This document shows, one piece after another, positions 57,001 to 64,000 of a DNA stretch of 64,000 bases (positions are counted from its first letter, which is position 1; each line of letters starts with the position of its first letter). The stretch spans positions 434,001-498,000 of the forward strand of contig CAJFCV020000002.1 in NCBI GenBank assembly GCA_904066235.2, read 5' to 3'. The notes under the pieces were generated by a model. The model saw only the letters and a list, made by a program, of their open reading frames with translations. It was not told where the DNA came from and ran no database searches. This stretch comes from Bursaphelenchus xylophilus. Lineage: Eukaryota > Nematoda > Chromadorea > Rhabditida > Aphelenchoididae. The translations under genes and the position numbers were made by a program.

Positions 57001-58883
57001 GTCCCCCACTGTATCTTTTTTTTCAGTGCTCAACTACCGAATCGAGCTCTACGAGGTCCCCGACAAAGCTCTGAACGAATCGGCATCGGTGGCTTCGGCC
57101 GGCTCCAGGACTTTTGTAATCATTCGCCAAAATAGTGGCCGAGGCGCGTTCGACATCAAGCTCACGGAGAAGAACAGGAATTCCCAGTACTCTCAACAGT
57201 CGGCCGACTTCAACTTCGATTTCTATTCGGACAAACCGCTTTACGTGGAGACCAGAGCTCAACCAATCTTTCATAATGCCTCCAAAAGTAGAAGTCAGTC
57301 CGATGAGATGGAGCCGAATCAAGCATCGACCAGTAATAGTAACTCTCTGTATGGGCAAACAGCCAGTCTTGGCCAGGGAAATGTTTTGGAGACTTTCTTT
57401 GTGGAACGATTACATCGGCTGAAACCCAAGTGGACCGCGAAATTGAGTGAGTTTTTATGGGAGTCTATACAGTGGGGGACCTGATCCAGTGGCAGGAAAC
57501 GTACCGTTTTGCATCCGGGAAGTATCAAAAATGTGGCAAAATGCTTCCCTCTCCAAGTGAAAAAAACTCTGATTTCAAAAGCGCGCCCGCTCTTTTTGTG
57601 AGGAGTCCTTCAAAACAAAGTTTCTTCACTTGGAGAGGGAAGCATTTTGCCACATTTTTGATGCTTCCCGGATGTAAAATGGTACATTTTTTGCCAATGG
57701 ATCAGGTCACCCACTGTACCTTGTGCTATCTGGAATTTAAAAAAAAATTTTATTGAGGGTAGTGTAATATAAAAAATAGTTTTTTTCTCTTGGTAATTGT
57801 GATAACATGGGCAATTTTAATTTTTGAAAGGTGGATTGAGGTTGCATATTTTGTTTGACAAATCGATATTTCGTTTCAACTGTAAAATGCGCTCATTTTC
57901 AGCCTTCCGAGACGACTGTTTGAGTCTTATCCCAGTGGAAGAAGATCGCCGAAGATCCACCCAATCTCATCCTCATAAAAGCGTCACAATCTCATGGGAC
58001 CTGGTTGGTGGCATCGACTATTATCACACATCGCCTTGTAAGAAAATTGTCGGGATATTAATTCGTTTTTGATCATGTATAATGTTGAGGTCAAGAATAA
58101 TGTAAAAATTTTTTCAGCCAAGCGAAGTCTCAAAATCATCTGGCTCCCCATGCCTCCAGAATTATTCGCCAAACAACTGCAGTGCCTTCAGTATATCGAA
58201 TACCTGAAATCGGTCAATATTTCCACGGGCAAGAAGAGTTCAAAGAAAGGATTCACGTCTTCGTCGTCATCAATATCGTTATTCAGTATGGGGAAGAAAT
58301 CCTCGTCGATGAAATTGACGGAAAGCCATTCTACGATGACTTTTAAGCCAGATGATAAGTCAGAGATGAGACCATACCCTGAGGGCATTGAAAAGTTCCA
58401 GCCCAAAGATTTGATCCATGGATATGAAAGGTTGAGCTGGAAAACGCTGAATATTGAAACAACGGATGATGAGGCTTGGAAAATTGGCGAGAAGGTAAGC
58501 GTTTTGTGTTTAAGGAGCGGAAATTGGTCAGAAATTTGAAAATTTTGTCAAGTGCAATGTAATCAAATGTCCAATTGTGTCCAAAATTGTGAATGAAAGA
58601 CTCAGATATGTCCAGAAATGTCTAATTAGACTATTTTCAGCTCAGCGACATCATTGATCAACGCAAATCCCCGATCCGACAAATTTTCCAACACTCAAAT
58701 TCCGGCGAACATCGCCCTTCTTCGGCCGCTGAAACTGCATTCCGTCTCCGAAATTTGTCCTATATCTCGCAAAATATTCGACAACAGGATGAGGCGTCGA
58801 GCAGTGGCCACAAAACACATCGACGAAGATTTTCAGTCAACCCAATGCCAATGTTAAACAAAATTTTGTCCAGAAATGAGTAA
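51034..58883 (+). CDS. sinh-1: TORC2 subunit SIN1 (CRIM domain protein)
   Basis: Eight exons, 51034..51128, 51356..51735, 52055..52460, 52555..52880, 57027..57446, 57903..58037, 58118..58494 and 58641..58883, give 793 residues. SIN1 recruits AGC-kinase substrates (Akt, SGK, PKC) to TOR complex 2. The CRIM core is recognisable around residues 244-350: IPTYLDIKAKSDAKIKDFVG, KLYLADDIYSYDTDLPPLDG and FPFLALVEEDEDK, matching the conserved DTDxPPLD..LALVE pattern. Downstream are a Ras-binding-like segment (LLNYRIELYEVPDKAL, then SRTFVIIRQNSGRG), a charged linker, and a probable C-terminal PH domain (SLKIIWLPMPPELFAKQLQC.., GYERLSWKTLNIE). It is longer than the human protein (about 520), mainly through Ser/Lys-rich linkers. 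A tiny upstream frame (ATG at 51020, three codons) precedes the start in the leader. Intron 4 (4.1 kb) contains a complete gene on the other strand, and several introns carry family A MITEs. Confidence 0.9.
53016..56539 (-). CDS. basic Ser/Lys/Arg-rich protein, unrecognised, nested in a sinh-1 intron
   Basis: Ten minus-strand exons, 56539..56534, 56012..55878, 55813..55645, 55543..55232, 55151..55020, 54919..54693, 54364..54299, 54226..54074, 53751..53592 and 53176..53016, give 506 residues. The gene lies wholly inside intron 4 of sinh-1. The N-terminal half is acidic then Ser/Arg/Lys-rich with a repeated motif (KKSHRLRQETLIGKSAKKRK and KKSHGLKQLTLIGKP). The second half has another pair (GGFGRSCFGPSPSGKRS and GGFGRKTFGPSPARRS). 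The C-terminal 55 residues look like a small beta domain (YEKKKTLNLVVKSGGSSYVA..). No signal peptide or membrane span. Composition suggests a nuclear/chromatin protein; this is inference. The six-base first coding exon is the weakest point. Family A copies occupy introns 1, 6, 8 and 9. Confidence 0.75.
53267..53511. mobile_element. MITE family A copy 23
   Basis: TA-flanked, in the last intron of the nested gene. Confidence 0.88.
53776..54021. mobile_element. MITE family A copy 24
   Basis: TA-flanked, in intron 8 of the nested gene, starting about 25 bp beyond the exon-9 acceptor. Confidence 0.88.
54393..54650. mobile_element. MITE family A copy 25
   Basis: TA-flanked, in intron 6 of the nested gene, 28 bp from exon 7 and 43 bp from exon 6. 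Confidence 0.88.
56030..56515. mobile_element. composite palindrome: large inverted repeat interrupted at its centre by family A
   Basis: The arms 56068-56165 and 56408-56508 are inverted repeats of about 95 bp (TTTTTTGATCCAGGAGAAAG.., GCATTTTGAAGCCTTT). They are unrelated to family A internally, although the left tip 56030-56065 is a family A terminus. A complete family A copy sits at a TA in the exact centre. It fills intron 1 of the nested gene, leaving about 18 bp on each side to the splice sites. Confidence 0.8.
56166..56407. mobile_element. MITE family A copy 27 (nested in the palindrome)
   Basis: Complete. TA at 56164-56165 and 56408-56409. The younger component of the composite. Confidence 0.88.
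56769..57011. mobile_element. MITE family A copy 28
   Basis: In sinh-1 intron 4. The right tip and its TA are only 15 bp upstream of the exon-5 acceptor, beside its polypyrimidine tract. The left tip is shortened (CAGTGACGTGTCCAGTAGC). Confidence 0.88.
57470..57716. mobile_element. MITE family A copy 29
   Basis: Near-consensus, TA-flanked, in sinh-1 intron 5, starting 23 bp after the exon-5 donor. Confidence 0.9.
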
Positions 58884-59518
58884 TAACCCCAAGAATACCG
58901 GTAATTTTAATAGTATTATGTTGAATACGGTAGCCTCAAGCTCTTTACAGTATTAGTTTGTTATTTTTTGGTGGAAAAATAGGAGTTTTGTCATTCTTTT
59001 TCATTTTTTATTTGATTTTTTCAAGTTTGGTACCCCAAGTTTGGCCTCTTGATTTTCTTGAAAATAAGAGTCAAACTTGCTGTATCTTGGTTGTAATTTT
59101 TCGCCATCTTTTCAAAAATTGTTATATTCCACTTGTTATTTTGGTATCCTCACTTACAGAAATACGTCTAGTCATTTCCTTACTATACGATAAATATTTA
59201 TTTTATCGACTTTTTGACTTTTTTGGACTTAATTTTTGACGATAGTTTAGTTTATATTACACTAGGTCAAAAAATACAAATTTATCAAAAAAGGTTGCAA
59301 AACTTCTTCATTTGAAAGAAAATTCCACAGTTTTTATCACCCAGTGTGGTGTAAAGGACGACGGAATAGATTAATGACCTCAAAAAAGAGACATGAGGCC
59401 CTGTACCGCCACCGGATGAGCTCTTATCATCAGTAAATTAGAAAAAATTTTTATATTTATCGTCGTTGATAAGATTATTCACCGCGGACAAAAACGCGTT
59501 TAAAATCAAATTTATTCA
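58884..59518. other. intergenic between sinh-1 and the UGT gene
   Basis: About 630 bp of AT-rich DNA holding the sinh-1 3' end and presumably the UGT promoter. No element is identifiable. Confidence 0.35.
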
Positions 59519-62500
59519 ATGATGCGGTCCCTCGCAGCATTATTAATTCAGTTCTCGTTCGCTTCCGGGTTGAAGTTTCTTTTGTACAATCCGGACAATC
59601 CGGGCGCCAGCAAGTCCCATGTGATCCTGGTCGATAAATTGGGCGATTTGTTGGTGAATGCGGGCCATGAAGTGGTAAGCCGTGTTTTTGTTCTTTTTTA
59701 GGTTGAAAATGCAACGCACTTTCCGCAAAGGCGATTTTTTTTGATGGAACAAGTAAAAATTTTTCAGGGTTAATGTCATCCTTCGATTTTGTAAAAATTT
59801 TTTTTACAAGGAAAGTACTTCTATGGGGTGTGGAGTTACAGGTCGAGGCATATATCAAAATAATCACAATTTTTTTCTGATTCAGAATATGTAAAAATTA
59901 GCTGCCTTATTTTGGTTTATAAGGGTGAAAAAATCCTCAGAACTCTTCTCGCAACACCACGAAAATGCCTTTTTGGTGGTGTCTTGACAAGCCTTACAAT
60001 ATCAAATTTGATTAATACTACACCTTAATTAGTAGTTCCTATATAAAAAGGGGCATTCGCGTGGTGTTCCGGGAAAAATTCTGAGGATTTTTCACCCTTA
60101 CAGACCAAAAATAGGCAGCTAACTTTTACATATTCTGAATCAGAAAAATTTTGCGATTTTTTTGATGTATGTCTCGACCTGTAACTCCATACCCCATTCA
60201 AGTACTTTCCTTGTTAAATTTGCCAGTCAAGCTTTTTATAAAATCGAGTTTCTTGTTTTTGCCGTATTTTACCAATTTGCAATTTTTTTTGCAGGTTACA
60301 TACATGCCGTATGTCAACGAAGTTTCATTTGCAAATTTCACTCGAAAGTCTGACCTCTTGTTGTATAAAGTCTCAATGGACGTTCCAAAATTCGCACAGA
60401 ACACGAATATCTGGCTGAGAGATTTTGAAGTCACCGAAATCGCAGCTGTAAGCGAAAAAAATCAATTTTTATGTCATCAAAATTCTTTACGCCGACTTTT
60501 CAGTGGATGAAACAATTAGGTGATGTTGCGACACGCTCTTGTAAAATTCAGTTGGAAGACGAGGCGCTGATGCAGCGACTACGCGACGAGAACTTTGATT
60601 TCGGTTTGGTCGAGTACTTTGATCCTTGTGGAGTGGGGATCTTCCATAAAATTGGCTTGAAACGATATTCAATGGTGTATTCCACACAAATTCATCTGAC
60701 TCACGCGAGATATGTTGGAATTCCGACGCCAACCAGCTTTGTGCCGGGTAAGGTGCCAAGTTATGAAGAAACTGTCTTGACAGATGACGCATACAGCGTA
60801 GGGTCTATAACAAAAAATCATAGTGATCGTGCGAGGAAATTTAAGCATAAAACAAACCTTCGTACAGTGGGGGACCTGATCCAGTGGCAAAAAACGTGCC
60901 ATTGATCGGATGTATCAAAAATGTGGCAAAATGCTTCCCTCTTCCAGTGAAAAAACTTCGTTTTGAAGGGCGCGCGCCCTTTTTCCTCACAAAAAGAGCG
61001 GGCGCGCTTTTGAATTCTGAGTTTTTTCACTTGAAGAGGGAGGTATTTTGCCACATTTTTTGATCCTTCCTGGATGCAAAATGGTACGTTTTTTGCCACT
61101 GGATCAGGTCCCCCTCCGTACAAGGATACCCTTTTCCGACAAATAAAATTTGTTGATGGCTTGCAATTTTGGTAGAGGTTCGAATACAGTCAAGCCTCTG
61201 TTCAACGAATCGCAAGCGACCAAGAAGTTTATTTGTTATGGAAAGGGTATGTTGTATGGAGCTTCATTTCGCCCTAAAGTTGGCGTTTGGCACCTCCGGA
61301 ATTGCTTGCTATAAAAAATTTTTCGAGATGGTTTTTGTTGGATAGAGGATCTAGTGCATCAGTTTTTAGAGAACACCTGGACATCCGCCTCAAAGATGAC
61401 GTTCATGCAACGAGTTTGGAATTTCCTTGCCAATGTGATCGTTGAGCCGTATGTTATTAGCAGCCATATCAGTGGATTCAATGAGATTTTCAACCCTATG
61501 GGCAAAACTGTTTATGTAAGAATTTTTATACATTGACGGACCTGATCCAGTGGCAAAAAACGTACCATTTTGCATCCGGAAAGCATCAAAAATGTGGCAA
61601 AATGCTTCAAGTAAAAAAACTTCTTTTTGAAGGCGCGCCCTTTCCCTCACAAAAAGAACGGGCGCGCTTTTGAAATCAGAGTTTTTCACTTGGAGATGGA
61701 AGCATTTTGCCACATTTTTGATAATTCCCGGATGCAAAATGGTACGTTTTTTGCCACTGGATCAGGTCCGCCGCGGTAGTATATTTTTTTTGATAAAATA
61801 CGGCATTACAAAGTTGAATTTTTTTTTAGGATCTGATGGCCGAAGGAGGATACATTTTCATCAATACTGATGAGTTTGTCGATTTTCCAAAGCCAATATC
61901 GCACAAAGTTGTGAACATTGGAGGGATTGGCATGAAGAAATTATTGAGTATACCACAAAGATTACCTGCGGAATACCAAAAAGTTTTCGACACCGCCAAA
62001 AAAGGAGTTGTTTTGATCTCATTCGGATCCTTGGCCAGAACAGTGGACATCCCAATGAAATCTCGCAAAGCCCTTTTCGAAGCTTTTAGACACTTTCCGG
62101 AAATCAACTTTGTTGTAAAGTACGAAGATAAGGACCATAAACCATTGGAGTTGCCAAGTAATGTATTTTTGGCGGAATGGCTCCCGCAACCTGCTATTTT
62201 GGGTGAGATTTTTTGTTAATATTGGTTAATACGTTTGGCACAAGCTTATAGTGGGGGACCTGATCCAGTGGCAAAAAACGTACCATTTTGATTCCGGGAA
62301 GTATCAAAAATGTGGCAAAATGCTTCCCTCTCCAAGTGAAAAAACTCCGATTTCAAAAGCGCGCGCGCTCTTTTTGTGAGGGAAAGGTCGCGCCCTTCAA
62401 AACGAGGTTTTTTTCACTTGAAGAGGGAAGCATTTTGCCGCATTTTTGATACTTCCCGGATGCAAAATGGTACGTTTTTTGTCACTGGATCAGGTCCACC

Positions 62501-63425
62501 ACTGTCATGTCAACGCATTTGATACTTCCGGGGCCAATGCTCTATCTGAAACTTTGCTTTAAATCATAGGGCGCAGCTCGGAGAACTTGCACGGGCGCAG
62601 CTCACGTCTTGGGCGCAGCCCGAAAACGAGGTGAAACCTAGCTCCGGCGAGCTGCGAAACGTTGTTTTTCGAGTTGCCCTACCATTTTTCAGCTAACTTT
62701 CAGCATACTTTCAGTTAGCGCATTGGCCCCCGGAATCAAAATGGTATGTTTTTTGCCACTGGATCAGGTGCCCCACTGTACTTCGAGAGGGCCTCGAAGA
62801 TTTGAAAATTTACAAGCGTTGCGTTGAAACTTTGAGGCTTTAACTAAATTTCCAATGTGTTTTAGCCAACAACAAAACACTCGCTTTTGTGACCCACGGC
62901 GGCCAGAACAGTGTTACCGAGTCGACCTATGCCGGTGTTCCTTTGATTGTTGTCCCATTATTTGGAGATCAGTTTAGAAATGCGGAGTCAGTCAAGGAAC
63001 GGGGAGTTGCGGAGATCCTGAGGAAACAGGATTTGAGTTCAAAGCAAAAAATTGTTGATGTGTTTAGAAAGGTGATCTATAACGATGAGTAAGTGTAAAA
63101 TCATCAAATTTTTTAACTACATCGCGGTTTTTTTACGGATTCTTTGTATTTTAGCTACCAAAACACGGCAAACGAGCTGGCTAAAGTCATGCTGGCGAAG
63201 CCAATGTCAGCGGATGAGAGATTTGTAAGACATTGTGAATTTGGAGCGCAATTCGATATCCATCACTATTTGGATCTCCAAGGAAGGCATCTCAATTTCA
63301 TTCAGTATAACAACTTGGATGTGATAGCTTTCCTAATAGCCTTTACAGTCCTCACTTTGTACGTTTTGTACAGAAGGGCGGTCTTTATTTTAACGTTTAG
63401 GGTTGATAAGGCGAAAGAAGAGTAG
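59519..63425 (+). CDS. UDP-glycosyltransferase (UGT, GT1 family), membrane anchored
   Basis: Seven exons, 59519..59674, 60295..60447, 60504..60747, 61370..61515, 61830..62202, 62866..63088 and 63155..63425, give 521 residues, a standard nematode UGT length. The family transfers glucose or glucuronate from UDP-sugars to small lipophilic molecules in the ER lumen (detoxification, hormone turnover). Visible features are an N-terminal signal (SLAALLIQFSFASGLKFLL), the acceptor-binding half with TPTSFVPENTWTSASKMTFM.., then VVNIGGIGM and LISFGSLART. The UGT signature is WLPQPAILANNKTLAFVTHG, then GQNSVTESTYAGVPLIVVPL, then FGDQFRNA (about 349-400). A C-terminal span (VIAFLIAFTVLTLYVLY) with a basic tail follows. 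The exon 3/4 junction was set by homology (FVP|ENTW); reading on past 60747 is open but unsupported. ATG 59522 is an alternative start. Introns contain E3 and four family A copies. AATAAA follows at 63441. Confidence 0.92.
59808..60213. mobile_element. Element E3 (no tRNA-like unit)
   Basis: 406 bp in UGT intron 1. The ends CAAGGAAAGTACTTCTATGG and inverse are flanked by TTA on both sides (59805-59807, 60214-60216). The arms match E1 closely. Its centre holds instead an inverted pair around GTGGTGT and a CTACACCTTAATTAG segment that also occurs, inverted, in E1 near 8130-8150. Confidence 0.88.
60865..61118. mobile_element. MITE family A copy 30
   Basis: In UGT intron 3. The left arm has lost the block after CGTGCCATT; the right tip reads CTCCG. 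Confidence 0.85.
61531..61776. mobile_element. MITE family A copy 31
   Basis: In UGT intron 4, beginning 16 bp after the exon-4 donor and ending about 54 bp before exon 5. TA-flanked. Confidence 0.88.
62249..62504. mobile_element. MITE family A copy 32
   Basis: In UGT intron 5. The left tip starts TAGTG in place of CAGTG; the right side has lost TA (TC follows). Confidence 0.88.
62728..62778. mobile_element. MITE family A, right-end remnant
   Basis: Terminal 51 bp only (GGAATCAAAATGGTATG.. to CACTG, then TA), 220 bp beyond copy 32 in the same intron. Confidence 0.8.
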
Positions 63426-63623
63426 TAGAGTAGACAGGGTAATAAAAATGCGGGGTAAAACTTTTTTGTGTACTTTTGTGTTGATTGTTTCAACAAATTT
63501 CTGTTGTGAAATAAGAGCAAGTTGATGATGATTATGAATAAATTGCATGCCTTCAAATTGTTATTTCACCAATTTTTATCCGATGTAAAGGAAGTGTGCG
63601 AATTTGGGCGTTAAACTTACATA

Positions 63624-63944
63624 CAGTGGACCTGATCCAGTGGCAAAAAAGGTACCATTTTCACCCGGGAAGTAGTAAAAAATATGGCGAAATACCTGCC
63701 TGTCCAAGTGAAAAAACTTCGTTTTGAAGGGCTCCGGGAAGTAGCAAAAAAAATGTAGCAGAATACCTCCCTTTCAAAGTGAAAAAAACTCCGATTTCAA
63801 AAGTGTGCCCAATCTTTTTGTGAATGAAGCGCCCTTCAAAACGGAGTTTTTTTCACTTGGGGAGGGTGGCATTTTGCTACATTTTTCGATACTTCCAAGA
63901 TGCAAAATGGTACGTTTTTTGCCACGGGATCAGGTCCGTCACTG
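63624..63944. mobile_element. MITE family A copy 34, left arm duplicated
   Basis: TA-flanked. The left-arm module (CCGGGAAGTAG..CTCCAAGTGAAAAA) occurs twice in tandem before the centre, giving 321 bp. Confidence 0.85.
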
Positions 63945-64000
63945 TACATGTTTTGTAAAGCCAAGGATTAAAAATTTAATGCAACATTTCAAGATCTATG

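Noticed and set aside
60748..60890. Extension of UGT exon 3 beyond 60747 (KVPSYEETVLTDDAYSV)
   Set aside because: The frame runs into a family A element, while splicing at GTAAGG to 61370 restores the conserved UGT sequence FVPENTW in frame.
491..63944. Dozens of open frames with peptides like MHPGSIKNVAKYLPLQVKKL or FHLEREVFCHIFD on both strands
   Set aside because: They coincide exactly with family A MITE arms in either orientation and have no independent support; they are translations of the repeat.

Overview
The window looks like nuclear DNA from a nematode. The genes are split into many small exons with short AT-rich introns ending in TTTCAG or TTTTAG. Several genes have an intron-type acceptor a few bases upstream of the start codon, as expected for spliced-leader trans-splicing. 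The gene content is also typical: a FMRFamide-like neuropeptide precursor, a patched-related (PTR) protein, a UDP-glycosyltransferase with a C-terminal anchor, a mucin-like ShKT protein and a GlcNAc/GalNAc-type beta-1,3-galactosyltransferase. I cannot name the species. All exon models were built by hand from reading frame plus splice signals, and every one closes in frame.

Layout. 1-330: last two exons of lactate dehydrogenase (+). 1156-3454: five-exon lysine-rich protein (+). 3648-9760: five-exon core-1-type galactosyltransferase (+), with introns swollen by repeats. 12783-14093: FLP neuropeptide precursor (-). 14.1-23.7 kb: repeat-rich DNA with no gene I can support. 23715-29350: twelve-exon PTR gene (-). 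29.4-42.5 kb: mostly unannotatable DNA with a decayed mariner element, a hAT-type element and one orphan exon of a peroxisomal-type (ABCD) ABC transporter. 42546-43571: secreted cysteine-containing protein (-). 47139-49017: EB/Thr-Pro/ShKT protein (+). 51034-58883: the TORC2 subunit SIN1 (sinh-1, +), whose 4.1 kb fourth intron holds a complete ten-exon gene on the opposite strand (53016-56539). 59519-63425: UDP-glycosyltransferase (+).

The most striking content is mobile DNA. At least 34 full or partial copies of one palindromic Tc1/mariner-type MITE (family A, about 250 bp, TA target duplications) sit in introns and intergenic DNA. A second group (families B, C, E, F) shares CARGGRAAGT-like ends and a 3-bp TNA target duplication. 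Two E copies and both arms of F carry tRNA-like sequence with recognisable Pol III A and B boxes. Family C carries spliced-exon-like sequence. Other elements include a hAT-type MITE with an 8-bp duplication, a MULE-like family with 9-bp duplications, a 1.2 kb mariner relic, and several nested insertions (B in A, G in F, J in A, A in the centre of a larger palindrome) that give the relative order of insertion.

The genes do not form an obvious pathway or operon. They are housekeeping, signalling, glycosylation and surface genes embedded in a repeat-dense region.
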